A stretch of 64,000 bases of DNA from Strigamia acuminata (GCA_949358305.1 OX442316.1:9734001-9798000); one strand, 5' to 3'. Counted from the stretch's first letter, positions 43,701-58,993 are shown. Translations and numbers: made by a program. The notes: generated by a model from the letters alone, not told the origin.

Positions 43701-46700
43701 TTCTGTCTGGGTACGAATTTAAAAGCGTTTTCAAGTATTTATCAAAACTTTAGATCGCAATAAATATTTTTTTTTGTTCGTTTTAAACGGCAATTCAGCA
43801 AGAATAGTTTTTATAATTACATTTTTTTTTTAAATCGGTGAAGGTTTTATCCCCCACCCAATAAATTGCAGCTAGTTATCCGCTATATTTACTTTTATAT
43901 CTTATTTTTTTTTAAAAATTTGGTTTTGTGTTCAAAGTTTTATTGGAATTGATGAAAATTCTAAAGAAATAATTTTTTTTTTTCAAAATTCGATTTTTTG
44001 AAGTGAATTTTGTAAACTTAAATATAAAATGCAATGGATTACATATATTTTTTTTCTCTTTTCCCTGCTGCGGTATTAGCTGACTAAAGTCACGCAAGAA
44101 TTCAATTTGGAACAAAGTGAAAAGCATCACCTGATGCACAATTTGCAGCCATGTTTGCTCTAGCCATCAGTTCATCATGGAAATCTCCTGGGGCCGACTG
44201 GATGAAAGAGGAGGATGGGAACTCAGTGTCTGGTGCCATGCCTCATTTCTAAAGTAGGAACTAGAGTCATTAGTGGTGGCCACTGGAAGCAAATGATGCA
44301 GAACTCCCCTCTTGTGGGGATTTGTATCACTTCCCTTGTTCAAACTTACTCAACTCCACTTTCCGATGAGGCGGTTCTTTTTCTTCTCGAAACTTTTCCC
44401 CTCGGAGTAAATGAACCGTCCGGAAGTGACGGAATGGGCCCACCAAGAAGAGAATTGAACACAGCAGATGGCGAATATGGTTTGGGGAGAGTGAAGGGAT
44501 TGTGTTGAATGTGTATTTTGAATGCAAAGTGACATAAATGAGTCCAATTTGTACGTGAACGAGATGTGTGGCTCTGCTGGCGCTGCCTTATCCGAGAATA
44601 AGCCTAGCTGAAATTATGCTAATTGCTGGTAATTAGGCGTATTGCCACGATTTAATTGATTTGTTTTGAATATTTTATTTTGAATTGCTTTGCATTCATC
44701 CGCCGGAAAAGGGATTTTTGCACTGATTTCAAACTATTTCGCAGCATAACCTGCTTCTGTCTCTGTGATTGATTACGTTGCCTGGGTATCAGGTGTTGAG
44801 AATGCATGAAAAAAATCTACCTCAATACTCTAGAGGATTATCCAATGTAAATAGAACAAATTCCCATCCATAATTCAATTTTGTTTTTTTTTGCTTAAAA
44901 GAATCCGGCAATAAAATCATGAAAGTTGAAATATATATATTTTTTTTCTTTTATCCATTGAACAAATTAAGATCTTTTATCTCAAAATACACAACTACAG
45001 CATTAAATTCAATACGAGGGACATTTTCCCAGAGGAGCACTTTTTATATACCTGTAACAATATCCCAATAAATTTTTAAAACTGAATCCAATTGCTTTTT
45101 TTTTTTAGGATTGTATGATGGTGGACCTACCAGTCGTTGGTGGACCCCATGCTAGCGTCCGTCCTTGAGACGCCGCGTTCTTCCCTTCATTACCCGGGGC
45201 AAGGAAATTTATCGCTAGCGTCTTCCGAGCAAGACCTGGCCGTCTAAAGAGGAGATAAGTAGTGCGAACGAGGATAGGAATGTGGCGATGGGGTGTACAT
45301 ACACACACGAGTGGGTGCAAATTGCCTCTTGATTGTTGTGGTCCATTTTTCTAGGTGCTTTAAACATTTTTTTTGTGGGTTATTAACCATGTAATCGCTC
45401 ATGTTGATGCATTAGGCAATTTTGAGTGTTTAAGAAAGAGGGGATATCTAAAGTTATTTGAATGGCTATTATGATATGTCGAGTAAACGCAACTGCCACG
45501 CAGGGCAGAGGGATTTTTGTTTGGATTGAATATTGAAGCCGAGGGGAGAGTTTGGTGGAATTTTTAATATTTTCTATTGTTAGTCATCGATATTCAGTGG
45601 TGGTATTGAAGTGGGATATGGTTTTGCCGTTTCTCAATTTGCATTCAACGTGGAAAGTCCCTTTCGGTGTAATGGAAATTTCTATTTTCAACCATTGTGG
45701 TCGGTGTGAACTGAAGTATAATTTTCAAATTAGTTTTCTCGTTATAGATGCATTTTATTGATTAGAATTTTGACGTCAGTAACCAATGAGAATCGTTTGT
45801 TAGTGATAATTTTACCTGTAGTTAGATTTGAGGTTTTTTTTTTTTAATAAAATGTATATTGGAATTTATGTTGGAATAAAATTGTTGAGAAACACTACTT
45901 GATATGATAGACACAGACTGGTACCAATGCTGTTTATTTATGATTTATTACACAGACCAATGCATTTTCCCAATTTCTCATGGTTTTTCTTCTATTTGAA
46001 TAAACGTTTTTGCGTGATTAGTGTATGACCGTGATGTATTAATGAAGCAAAAACTGAAATTGCATACCGTCGTCAAGAGAAAGGGTTTTTTTTTGTTAAG
46101 GAACTGTCAAATAGATTGATAAACTATCTGAATATCCTGTCGAAAAGAGCTTTTAAACATAAATTACGGTAATTTACTTTCCTCCCTTCATATTTATACT
46201 TTTTTTATCATGGTTTAATGCAAATACCTATAGTCAGGACGTAGTAAAGCAAAATAAGTTAAATAACCAAAAAATAGTAAAAAGTTGCTGCTTTTGAGGC
46301 GAAACGATAGAAAAATGTTCGATTTTACTTCAACTGCTTTTAGATTTCATGCAGACAATTTGCCAAATTTAAATAAATGGGTTAGTAGAATATCTTAATT
46401 CATTTTGAAGAGCTATAAATTGATGTAAAATCTTTACAGGTGCAGAAAGTTAATTAGAATCGTAAATAAAATTTTATTTCAGTTTAGAGCCTGTTTGGAT
46501 TTATATTTATTATTGATTTTAAATTTTAAATTGTTTAATTATGGAATAATTTTGATTTCGGATAAGTAAAATAAGAATTAACCTTAAAAACAGGATCTGG
46601 TTTCCTGCCCATATATGAATAAATAAATAAATAAATAAATGTAAGGTAATCACTCATTGGAAGAACTCGAGGTAAAGGTTTTAACAGAAAAATGTATGAA

Positions 46701-48587
46701 GGGATAGAATTTAATGGACAGAATTCCAACGTAGTTAGGTTAGATCCAATTATAATACGGTATGTATAAATAACTTTAGCAGTTCCATTATCTCGAATCA
46801 TGTTAGTTCCTGAAATGTGATTGACTTGTGTGCTGCAATTTTCCACAAAACCCAACGCAATTACACGCGTCAAGTTTTTGATCGATTTTTTTAAGATTAC
46901 TCTCGAAACAACTTTCAAGTGATAACATTGAATTATTTATTACTTTTATTATTTTTTTTCCCTGACAAATTATAATATAAAATATTCAAATTGATATATG
47001 AAATTTTGTATGAAAAATTTAGATGTAGCTTTAATGATCTGCCTGATTAGAAATTATGTTATCTGGGGGAATTTTTAACGAAGTGACTGCCGCCTTACTT
47101 GGTAGGAAATTGGGGGAAATGGTGCCAAGGAGTGAATTAGTCAAAATAATCCACATATGAAGAATTAAATAGGAAAAACACGTGGTTTATTTTAATTTTT
47201 TCACGTGGAATTTTTTTTTATTCTTGTGTTTACCTGCTGTGTAACCTAGAAATATTAAATATTGGAAAAAAAATTGTTTTATATTCCTCTGACTCGCTTT
47301 AGTGGCAAGCTATTGAAATGTTTGACTGAGTTTGTGTTTTTTTTTTTACTTTTCAATCATTAGTTGTTTATGGTATCTAATTGGTTTGTGTTCCCGTGAT
47401 GACTATACCATAACTTAAAAAAAAACAATGGAGCTATAAAAAGAACCATTGTTTTTTCCATGACGATCTCTGCTTAGAGGTCGAAAAGTAAATCCTTAAA
47501 AACAAAAGTTTCGGTGATTAAGTGACTGTTTATACCAGTAAAAAAGTTGCAACTTAAAGCGTTTCAATTGTACTCATTTTGCCATCAGTTTCTGTGTTTT
47601 TAGGTATAGTAGGTAGAAATAAATATAATCATGACTGGTTTGCTGAAGTTTTGGTTTTTACGGTTTTTACCGTTTCTATATATGGAATGGCATCAAAAAT
47701 AGCCAAAAACCATCACCAGAAACTGCAAAACCACTACTGGAGTGATTTATGAAATCGGTTTATGCCGGATTTGGTTTTTACAACCAAATTCAAAATGGCT
47801 GCCTCGAAAGTTAGATCGATGAAACAGACTTTCAAGTGTCATAAACACTTTCAGGTGAAGCTTCCATCCCCCAAAATGTGCGTAAATGCTAAATTATGTT
47901 TAAATAAAGGGGTCACAACCACAATTTGTTGATTAGATGAAAGAAAAGGAATTTTTGTGCACTATGGACTCACCCGATTGCGACGCAAAAACGATATAAT
48001 AAAACGGCCTAAACACGAACACATTCACGGTTAGATACGTTTCTGACTACTATTTTGGCTGTTTTTACAAACGGTATAAACGGCAGAAACCGAAACTTTG
48101 AACGCACCTAATGTTTAATTCCAGATTTACTCAGCATATCATCAGCGTTTGGCTAATTATTAATATTGCGGACACAACGGCAGAAAATAGGCTTAAGAGC
48201 TGCGTATATTATGGTTGGAGAAATATTAAGATTGCGGTCAAGCTGGGATCGGATTGGGTGACCATTAAAATAAAATCGGGCAATTAGGCTTTCAGTTTTT
48301 CGAAAAACCCGTTTCAATAACTTACTTATCAAAACGGCAGATTGTTTGTATAATGCCAAAGGTTATTCTGACAGTTGATTGTTAATTCATTTTTTTCCTC
48401 GTCAGTTGAGACTGGAAGCAAAATTTCAATATTCTGGGTCCTTGAAGATATGTAACGGGAAATCGAATGGACAGGTGATGAAGCTGTTTTGCAATGGTAA
48501 ATTGATGAGAGCAGGTGAGGATAATCATGAAATAATTTTGATAATTTTGTATTTGTAAAAATAATGTATTTTTTTTAAAAAACACAG
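40754..48587. other. Long AT-rich region without a supported gene
   Basis: Nearly 8 kb. Short open frames are scattered on both strands with no domain or splice context I trust. At 46618-46641 is a six-copy AAAT microsatellite; the minus-strand frame running into it (46535-46918) resembles the 3' tail of a non-LTR retroelement only vaguely. Confidence 0.4.
46618..46641. repeat. (AAAT)n microsatellite
   Basis: Six consecutive tetranucleotide units of the AAAT type. It could be the tail of an old non-LTR insertion on the minus strand, but no reverse transcriptase motif is visible. Confidence 0.7.
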
Positions 48588-48652
48588 TTAACATGGATCC
48601 ATGGCTGTGGGAGAAATCCAACTCGTTCCGAAACGTCTATCCATCATTAAAG
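48588..48652 (+). CDS. Putative 5' coding exon A (own ATG, phase-0 donor)
   Basis: After an AACACAG acceptor, TTAAC precedes ATG (48593-48595) and 20 codons reading MDPWLWEKSNSFRNVYPSLK, ending at AAG|GTTAGT in phase 0. The GC content and codon use exceed the surroundings. Family not recognised. It may be an alternative first coding exon of a gene to the right. Confidence 0.35.
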
Positions 48653-51600
48653 GTTAGTTGTTTGCATTTGTGTGAATTTCTTATTAGATTCATTAAGGGT
48701 TAATGTTAGGTAATTATTTACGAGTTGTTTTTGTTGTAAGTTTGTTTTACAATGAGCAGTTTAACCTCTTTGAAATGTAAATTTTTTACACGAATACATG
48801 GTGAAAAGAGAATGGGTTTCGAGACACGATAAGCCCACGGATCAGAAGGGAGTGGGGAAAAGGCGAAAAGGGGCTGAGAAAAGCGATCTAAATTTCCGAT
48901 AAGCTGCAGCCAGTTTTGCTAATCAGGAATTCCTTTCTCTTTCCCTGTCACGACGAAGAAGAACAAAAGAGAATTGGTCCCGATCGTGTATTTCGCATTC
49001 CATTTGCGAAAGGTTTTCCGTTTCAACTTTTGCTGGATCGGGCTGGTCGTGTCTCAATTTAAATACACGGATGAGAAGGGGGAAAAGAGCAGCAACACAG
49101 CACAGGGTCCTGGCATTCTGGCAAAGTGCCCGCGTCATCACATCGTGCAAGCAAGAGATGCTCGATTTATACGACTTGGGAGTTGAACTTAATCCTAGCT
49201 GTATATAATTTCACAGGTTTGGTTCGAGAGGCTCGCTCGTGTAAATGGGGATGTCCAAAGTGCTATTTTAAAGGGTTTTCATAACGCCGAGTGAAAGTTT
49301 TGCGCCTCGATTGAAAAAGTTGAATAAAAGCTGCAAAGTTTTGCCTATTTGAAATCCCCCGTCGACGGGTGACGCTTGTATTTTTGCCAGGAAGTGGATC
49401 AGTGATGTTTATTGGCGGAAAGTATTTTTGAATGAATTTATTTTTAGTTTTGCTATGTCGGTGCGGCGTGAGAAGATAGTTTGATAGTTTTCGTTTGTAA
49501 GGGCTCGGATGTTCCCGCAATCTGCTATGATCGCCCAAGAGGAAAATTAATGCAGAATTCCGATGATTGGGGACAATTATCCACACAGTCTTGTTGCTAG
49601 AAGCGTGTTTCACAATTAAGGTATTTGCAGTCTGACATCCTGGTATTAATGTTTAAAAATTGGTGGGTAGGACTATAAGTGTGTTTGCATTTCAGGGGGT
49701 AATGCAAAAGAGGAGCGTATGTGAGGTTTGAGGTCATTTTTGATGCCTCCAGAAAGAGTAGGTGTTGTTTATTTGAAAGAGGTGACTTGTTTTGTTGAGT
49801 GTTCAGAATTCAGATAGAAATTGGTTAATTTTTAAGGGCAGTAAAATTTTTTTTTTGTTTAATTACAGCTTTCTGTAAATTGATGAATGACTTTTATTAA
49901 ATTAGGAGGAAAGGAAGTCCGCTAATAATAAACAAGATAACTGAATTATAGATTTACTGCTCCACCCTGCAAAAGTAAAAAAAAAAAATGTGCACAGATG
50001 GCATGTCTTATGGCAACTGTCCACGGGATTTGGCATCTGGTTAATAATGGTAATTCGGAAAAGGAAGGAAAGTGGAGTCTTAAATTTTTAAATTAAAATT
50101 GACTTGTTTTTAAAATATGTTGTACGATTTTATTGCTGGGTAAAAATGTTCTGAAAGATTTTTCACACCATTAGTTGTACGTTTTAATCCGCTATAAACT
50201 AGGCGGACTCACGTTTGATTGTTGTGGAATTGGATCTTGGGGTTGACATTTGGAGAATTAAATGCGATTTAGCGGTTTTACGGTGCAATGAAATCATGTA
50301 TTCAACCTGTTTGACATAAAATTCGGTAACAACGTGTTTTTAGTGGAAAAGTAGGAAGGAAAAAAAAGGGCCCACCTGTTGACAAATCCGGTAAACAAGA
50401 GCCTTTGAACATTGTTTATGGTTTATATAAAAGGGTGAGTGGTGACAAAATCTCGCATGATGTGGTCTCTGCAGGATTTTCCTGCAGTAAATACCGAACT
50501 TTTTGTTTATTGCTCTTTGACCAGGCAATGCTTTGGCTTTGCCCGCTGTTATTTTATGGAATGCAATGCCATTGTTTGTCAGGTTGTAAAAAACACACTT
50601 TTATGGCAGTATGGGTTAGAAGCTAGAGGGATAGATTTTAATCACCAACGAAGAAAACAATAGACGAGGAAGCCATTTTGAAATTTATTATAAAAATAAA
50701 AATGAAGTTGAGTCGAGTGTGAGGAAAAATGTTAAACATGACAGGAGTGCGAGTGTTATTTTTGTTGACATTTTAATTGTCAAATTTAAATGGAATGACA
50801 TTTGAATGTGATACGGAAAACAATTAACTGATAGGACTGGCCATTTTCTCCTGTAGGTTTTTAGTTACAGTTGTTTTAATTAATGTGTATAGAAGGAAGT
50901 GTTTCACCTCACAAGTCAGCTCACCTTGAGGGATATAATAATGGGAAAAATCGAGGTGACGGGTTTGTGACGTTAAAGGGAGGGGGAAAGAATGAGGAGA
51001 GAGGGGGGTGTTGAAGCCTGAAGGGATTGAGAAGTTGCATGACGGGAAAAATCCATTACCAGCTGTCAGGGCGTCCACACGTTGGCCGATTGGTGGCGTC
51101 TCGTTGGCGTTCCACTTCTGGTCCAAATATTGAGCAGGAAAGTGTGTGGGTGAGCAGCTGCTCCTGTCATTGTGCGTGGACTGTAGATTGGCTTATTATT
51201 TTCTAAGGGATTTTATAATTTTTTGAAATTTTTATTTGATGTTTCGGGGGTTTAAATGGGTTTTTCGGTGGGAATTTGATAATAATTTAGACTGTTTGGA
51301 TGGTTTGAAAGGGCAGTGGAGAGGAAATGACGTTTCTTTTGAATATTTATTTTTTGGAGAAAATGTAGGGAGTGGTGAAGCTGATGGGTTGGAGGAAAAA
51401 AAGTTGGTTTTTAATTACTGTTGGTGGAAGAAATCGTTAAATTATTTTTAAATGTTGCGGTTATTAAGGATAAGTTTGTACTAAGAATAAATCAATTGAT
51501 TTTTTTTTTTAATTTAAAAAAGTTGCAATTTAAAATAGGAAATAGGAAAAACATGTTTAGTCTGGTTCGTTTTAGTGCTCTATGCTTAATTTTTTTTTAG

Positions 51601-53463
51601 ATTGGTGGTCATGTACCAAAAAATTTAAAAAAAAATTTTTTTGGCTTTATTTGCTGAGAAATTAAGTTTATTTTTCTGCTAGAAAATTGAGAAGAAAAAA
51701 AAATTCTTATTTTTGTCTTGAGTAAATTTAATCTAGAGCCTTGAAACGTTCTAAAAGCAGATGGAAAAAAAGGAGTGTGTGTTTATATATGAACATGAAA
51801 AGTAATTTCTGGGTAATTTTAAAAAATAGGTCTAATTTAATTTTATTTCACTTTTTTTTTTCTTTCCTTTTCTTTCTTCTTTTTCCCTTTCGGACAACGC
51901 CAAAAAAAGTAGAAATTCTTTTCATCGGTAATTGTATTACGATGTTTTAAAGATTAGTCATTTTTTTTTTAAAAAAAGAGGTCTTGGATATTGGGGTCAA
52001 TTAATTTCTAACCTTGCACAGTGATTAAATAAGGAAAAAAATGAAAGCGAAATAATAGAAACATTTTTGAGCTGAAATATTCAATTACACTTAAGATGAG
52101 TGTTAAATACAAGGTCGTCTTTTACCCATTCCACCTGACTCTGGAATGGGGCTAATAAATTTCCAAATAACAAGTGTAAATGCTGTAAGCAGGTGTTGAG
52201 GTGGGTCTAAATAAAAACGGAGACAAGGTGAAAAAGCAGTTAAAAGTAAAAATAAAAAAAAGTAGGGCGAATTTTGTTGATTTCACCTGCTGAAAATACC
52301 TTGAACCTGTAAAGGGCAGGTGTTGTTGGCAGTGATTCAAGAGAATAAACACTTAAGATGGCCAGAGGTCTCACCACTGTGCTTTGAGACAACAAATTAC
52401 GGGAGCTCAGGTAAACACATCACACGTAGCTCAGGTGTGTCAGCGTTGAATGCAGGCATTTTTTCTTCCTTTTTTGGTCTGATTAAAGTGTCACCAAGGG
52501 ACCTGAAATGGAGGCATTTGTTTCGGTGTTGAATTAATTTTGGGAGTTTTAATAAAGTTGTCTCCCGGTGAGCCATTCTATGAAAAGTAAGGTGGTAATG
52601 GAAGCTGTGCCGCTATTCTGATTTTATAATGTTCTGCTGGTGCTGTAATAGCGATGTGTTTTATATTTTTAAATTTTTTTTTTATGTGCTGGTGAAGGGG
52701 GTGAAGTGAAACTACAATGGTCATAACATAGCCGCAAATTGGTTCTAGTACAAGAAACTTGTTGTGAATAGTGTGATAGCATTTCCAGGTTCCTCCCACA
52801 TTGCCCAATGGCCCAAACGGTTAAACCGATATATTGCACCCCCTGCGGGAACAGCGCAAGCGCGAAATTTGTGGCCATTGTGGCACGACGTTGTGGCAGA
52901 AACAGACAAAAGGACATAGAAAAGTTTGTGTTTTGTGCCAAGACAAAACTTACACTTTGCTGTCATAAATCTTGGTCATGTGATTGCAAATGGAGTCTTA
53001 TGTCAATATCAGATCAAGTCAAACCGGTTTACGCGTGGCTTTCTCAGCGTTGTACTCAGCGGTGTGGTAGACCGGTAGACCCACCACTTTTGCCGTGTGT
53101 GTGAAAGTAGGAAAATATTTAAAGTTTTACAAAAATAATATCAGAAAATGGAGGGTTCTCAACAAATCAAAGAAAATCACGAAAAGTTTTCAATCCGCTG
53201 ACATGACTACAACACCCCCACATTGTTTATAATCCGCCATTTTGACTGAGGTGCTTTTTGTTGATTATACGCCACAACTTGACCTTATAAACACAGTACA
53301 ACACAGTTATGCGCCCCCTTGACCTTCAAGTGGAAGAAAATAACAGTCTGCTGAGAAGGAACGACAGAGGGTGTATGTTTATAAAACAAAATTTAAAAGA
53401 GAATAAAAATGGCAGACATTAAGGGAAGAAACTCATTTCCTTTTCTTTGCTTCATTTTACACA

Positions 53464-53498
<35 letters not shown>

Positions 53499-53997
53499 CG
53501 CAGAATCGAAAAAGAAAAGTAAAAAAAATAAATAAATATAAATTCATGTTAATAACAGCAATTCATACATAACTGCATTTTAATTACTATTCAGCGTGCT
53601 TTCATTTCCTTCGGCTTTGAAATGGGTCATTGCATTTTTGTATGTCTCAACAACACTATAACCTCATGTCCACAATCTATTCTTCCTACCCAATTGATTA
53701 CCCAAAATCTCTTCTTCTTCCTCCTTCATCCTCCCAACTGGTTTTTTTTCTCCTCTTCTCTTTCCCTTCTCGACAGCCTTAGTAGGGGCAGGTGTCCACT
53801 TTGAACCCGCCCAGGGCTTTTCTTCCTTCATCCGGGTCTAAGACTGGGTGTGTGTGTGCACGCGCACACTTGAAACACGAGTACAGTCGGTGCTAGTGGG
53901 TCTCTAAGCAGGACGTTTTGAGTTTGTGTTTGGGGCCGTCTGTCAGGCGCCAGTGACTATTTAGTGGAGTCCCCTTCTCGAAAGATTATCTTAACTG
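48653..53997. other. AT-rich region with a CA microsatellite, no gene seen
   Basis: Over 5 kb with short unsupported frames on both strands. A (CA)n run lies at about 53459-53498. If the flanking exon-like segments are real this would be intron. Confidence 0.4.
53459..53498. repeat. (CA)n microsatellite
   Basis: About 17 CA dinucleotides in a row after a short imperfect start. Confidence 0.9.
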
Positions 53998-54177
53998 ATG
54001 ATCCAACAACGTTCAATTTGTTTCAGCCCCGCTACACGTGAGCAAATGAGCAGTAGCAGACGAGCAAGAAATCATTTGGACCTTAAAAAGATTGTGCTGG
54101 AGTTGGAGAGAAGTCGTCCAGAAATGAACAGGACTAACCAAAATTCAGCTTTACTCACGAGGCTTTTGGTTCATCAG
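53998..54177 (+). CDS. Putative 5' coding exon B (own ATG, phase-0 donor)
   Basis: A frame from ATG 53998 (or ATG 54046) runs to CAG|GTGAGT at 54178. A TTTGTTTCAG acceptor at 54026 offers an alternative exon start. The predicted protein contains RNHLDLKKIVLELERSRPEM followed by NRTNQNSALLTRLL, strongly helical and protein-like. Ends in phase 0 like exons A and C. Family not recognised. Confidence 0.45.
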
Positions 54178-57100
54178 GTGAGTTTTCTTGGCCTTGAAGT
54201 GGGTTTAAGGGATGGGAGGAAGTTGGAGCTTGATATGAAAGAATGATCGGGTCTGGAACAGTGATTGGAGGGTGGCATTGAGCGGTGAAATGTTGCACCT
54301 GGCCCATTTCTGTCTTTTGTCCTTGTGTCGGTACTGGTTATGTTGGTGGGAGGTTTGAGTCTACTAGTATATTTTTTTATTTTAGATTTTGGTTTTAAAA
54401 TGTTGTTAGGGTTTAGATTGGTTGAGGTTTGAGGTTAAATCTGATTAATTGGACGAATTAGTGAGTTGTTATTCAAGTTAAAGGTCAATGTTTACAATTT
54501 ATTGATAAGTTTTTCTTGGAAAGTTTTTTTGGGCGGAATTTTTATGAGTTCACTGAAGAAGTGAAAGAATATATTCTATGGGTGGGTTGTATGTATGTTT
54601 GAATGGGTTATAAATTACATTTAAGATTTTTGTTCTGGCTTAAGTGTGTGGGTGGGTTTGGGTTTTAACCTCGATGAATGAAGTTTTGGGCTGAGTATGG
54701 TTTTTATTTCTTTTTTGTAATTTATAAAAATATGTAATTTTTTTTTTTTAAATAGAAAATTTATTGTTTAGTTCCAGCTTGCAGCTATTATCAATAATTT
54801 GGGATATAAAATAGGTACACAATTATCTAATGCTATTAGAGAGAGAAAGAAAAAAAACGAAACATTCCATAAATATAAAAACAAACAGACTAAAATCGAA
54901 ATTAATAAATGTAATAAATAACAGTGTAAAATAAATAAACAACTAATATTTCAGGCTTAGTGTATTTACATCTATCATGTCACTGGATTTTTTTTCTCAC
55001 ATAAATAAACTGCTTCGGATTTCTTAAAACACTTTGCCATTCTACCAGCATAAAAACACACCTAAAATTCTTTTTATTTGCATTTTTTTTATTTTCTGGT
55101 TTGTACGAACCACCTTAAAAACAAACAAGAAACATAATAAAAAATGAATGAAATTTTTATAATAAATAACTTTTTGCAAGTAGCAGTTTGCTTTATCCTA
55201 AGGTTCAATTGCCTCTAAAAGTATACCGGACAGGGAGGAGGCTAATGAAGGGATGCACGGAGGACAAGAAATATGGAAAGTGGTTGTGTTGGGCTAAATG
55301 GTTGGTGCACTTGTTCTTTTGATAGAGATTCTTATCATTACAAGCCCATTTTTCTTTCTTTCTCCTCGCTTTGCTTTACTAGGCATCATGTGTGGGTTGA
55401 GAAAAATGGAATAAAATGTGAATTCTATGCAAAAAGATGAGGAAAAATCGTATAAAGTTTTCTGGTGCAATAAATAGAGATATAAAAGTGTGTCGAATGG
55501 AGTTTTGGTATAGTTTTTGTATTGTATGAGGAATGGGGAAAGGGAGTAATCCTGTGATCTGGTCGTTTGACACCTGGATTTTTATGAAATGCTAAGGAAT
55601 TATGACTGGGATTAGATGGCGATGGATTTGTTTGTTTGGTTTTGTAATCACTTTATTTGGGTGTAATAATTTTCAAGCAATAAGTTATGGCGCTTGTTTG
55701 AGCAGTCGAAGGAGGTTTAATCCTGTTTTATGAATAAGTGGTTCGTGGCTTTATAAGAATTGTTCGGATAGTTTTTTTTTATTTTTATTTTTGTTTAGAA
55801 ATTTAGAAATAAGTATTCAATGGATGCATGCAATGGATCACTCGAGTTTGTTTCTCATTTTGGGGGATTGCAAGCTCGTGATATTTTTTAAATATGATAT
55901 GCATTCAAAAGTAGAAACTCTTTCATCTTCGTTTTATTTTTGCTGTACGTGTTTTTCGAGATTCATCTGCCAGGGTTTTTGGTTCGGATCGAAGATAAAC
56001 TAATTTACTGAGAGAAATGCAAAAATTCTTCTTTTTCTGAATGCAGATTTGGTGTTCAATTTCTTGAGAAGAAAAAAATCAATAGTATCACATTTAATTG
56101 GATTTGAGAGGTATAAAAACAATAAAGTTTAATAAACCGCAACTCTTTTGAGTTATTCTTAATTGAACTCCTCGTCATACTGCACCCTGCAATTTCTAAT
56201 TAGGAATTTGAATTAGAAAACAATGAAATGTCTATCTGGTAGTAATAAAAATATTGCTGTAATAGGATTGCTGCAAATAGCATTGAGCACTTGTTGGCCT
56301 TGTCTAATTTCTCTTATTGGCTATCTGATTTTAAAGTATTATTATTAGAATATTTTCTATTAAGGATATCTTTTAATTATCATCATATATTATAGTTGGG
56401 GATTGTTTTTTTTTTAAAAAAAATGATAATGTGACACTTTCAGCTGTTTTTCGCACAAAATAATCTTTGGATATTGGATTTCTGCACCAGTAACATGAGA
56501 TTTTGCATCCTCTATCTTAAGTTTTTTCTCTATCTATGTTTACAGCTGCTTGCTGGATAGTTGCTTGATTATATTGATGGTATTGACGTCATAATCCATA
56601 GTGGGGATAAAACAAGTGAGCTTAATTAAGATACGGGGAAGTGTTTTGATTTCGGGTAATGGAAATTTGTTGTCTTTGTACCTGCACAATTTTAGATTAA
56701 ATATTATTTTTTTTTTCTCGTTTTTAATCACAATATTTTCTTTAGTTTCGTGGAGAAATTAATTAGGTCATGTTTACTTGCTTCCGAATGATGCTTGTTA
56801 AAACAAATATTTGGAAAGATGTTTGACTAAAGATGTATACACTAGTATATAAAATCTTATAAACGAGAATATTGTATTACATTTATCACAGAACGCTATT
56901 GTCTTGTGAAAAATGCAGCGTTTTTGAAACTCATAACTTCCTTTGTTGAGGTCAAATTTGATCCATTGGGATGAAATAAAGGAGGTTGGGATTACACACG
57001 TAGAAGAATGTATATATTCTGATATTTTGAACTATTTAGCACAAATTGAATTTGCTGACATGCTAAAGTTATTGATTCTGACGCAAAGCGTCACACTCAA

Positions 57101-58993
57101 TTCGTAAATAACTCGTGACTACGTGAGATTTCGGACAAATTAGCTATTTACGGTACGGAAATCGAATGATTGTTTGAATATTTAGTCTCGACTGCGTAAG
57201 TGCATAGAGGTAAAAACATGAAATTCAGATCTGATTCCCAGAGAATGCGGGCGGGGAAGGAAAATTTATGTAAATCTTGAAATTTTTTCCCATCGAGCAA
57301 TATGATAAAATAACATTTTTTCATATTAACCTCAACTTTATTTTCGAAACTATTCAAGCATTTTTTTCCCTCTCCGCATGGGAATAAATGCCATCTAACG
57401 ATGCAGTCGATTGATTGTTTACGACAGAGGTGAGGAATCGAATCGATTCGAGCCCTACGTGTAATGCACGTCGCGCAATATGCGGGCGATAACGATGCAA
57501 ATATCGCATAATACCAGGACATTTGAATAAAAAATGCAGGTGGTGTTGTTTTTCACTTTGCACAGTTTGTTTATCGAAAAACTCTTGTCCCCACCTCGTC
57601 CATTACCATTGAGAGACGTTTTTACGATGAGTCTGCTGTGGGTCTACGTTCACATCCGGTGTGGAAGGAGGGACCGAAAGTATATTTCGTGACTAATAAT
57701 TTTAAATTCTTGTCCCTTGTAACGTTGCTCATCACCAATCAGCGGTTTTAAGAGGTTTAAATGTCTAATTGATGAAAATTGCTTTTTTGCTTTTTTTCTT
57801 TAACTGGTTTTCTTAATTTGTAACCACAAACACTGGAGGAATTTTAACTAGCTGTTTAAATATATGTAGGTGCATTAAATATGTTTTGCAATGCAGGGAG
57901 ATAAAGAATTTTACAGATAAATACTGTATTGTATAATTAAATGAAATTTAAAAGAGGTAATAATTCAGGCTTTTTTATTTTTATTTAAGTAAACAAACAC
58001 TAAAAATGTAATGAAAAAATGTTTTCTGAATTTAAATTTCGGAAAAGAAGTAAAAAAAAAATTATTTTATTTTATTTTATTTTTTTAAAGAAAACATGTT
58101 TTTTTGGAAAATAAACGCCCGTTTTTATTCCAAAAAAAAATGTCTTTTAAAATTGATCGATAGATACGGGAAAAAAAGTCAGCTTTAACTATAAAAATTT
58201 TAAATTTACGGAGAAAAAATTGATATACCGACTCAAAAACCGTTAATTTTAACACCAGTTTAAAAAAAAGAAAAGAAAAAGAAATAAAGAAAAATTGATA
58301 AATCCTTTACTCGAAAGTTAAACACTTTCGGGTTTGTCTGACTCACATATAAATCATTTTTTAACACAGTTGATACATTTCTTTTTTACATCATCCTTTA
58401 TCACGTCTTTTATTTCAAAAAGAAAAAAAAAAATTTAAAAAATATTCCGAATGTGTAAAAAAAAAAAAAAGAAATCATTTATATTCACAAAAATCGAATA
58501 TAAAAATTGTCTACTTCGCGAAGGAAAATGCAGAAAAGCAACAACATCCGAAATGAAAACTTCAAGACAAAATCTTTTCCATCAAAACAAAACAGAATAC
58601 CTCCATTCCCACCAAATTCTCCTCCCCTCATACTTGAAAAACAAGTGCACAAATATCCACAAATCCACTCCCCTTACTCCGTATCCCCGACCCCCTTTTC
58701 CCCTGGAGCCACATAATATCCGAGCTCAGCTCACCACACTCCACTTCATCCAACCACCCCCGAACATTCAATTGAACGCGTCCAGGTGCGCTGGCGTTCC
58801 AGAGCGCGTTCCGAACTGACTGAACGCCGTTTGGCCGAGCTGTAACGTAGTGCTGCGCGTGTTCCGCTCCCCAGTTGACCATGCTCAGATAGTCTACGGA
58901 TTATATCGTCGCCGCAACACAGCTAGAACACACAACTTTTCATTCGACAAACATCTCCCGGGAATTGACTCATTTTTCGCCCGATTAATCACG
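54178..58993. other. AT-rich region, probably intron or promoter, no gene seen
   Basis: Long T- and A-rich tracts. The last 200 bp (58780-58900) become GC- and CpG-richer, as expected for a promoter of the exon at 58994. No other support for genes. Confidence 0.4.

Noticed and set aside
46535-46918. 127-codon minus-strand frame as a non-LTR retroelement gene
   Set aside because: No reverse transcriptase or endonuclease motif; part of it is the translated AAAT microsatellite.
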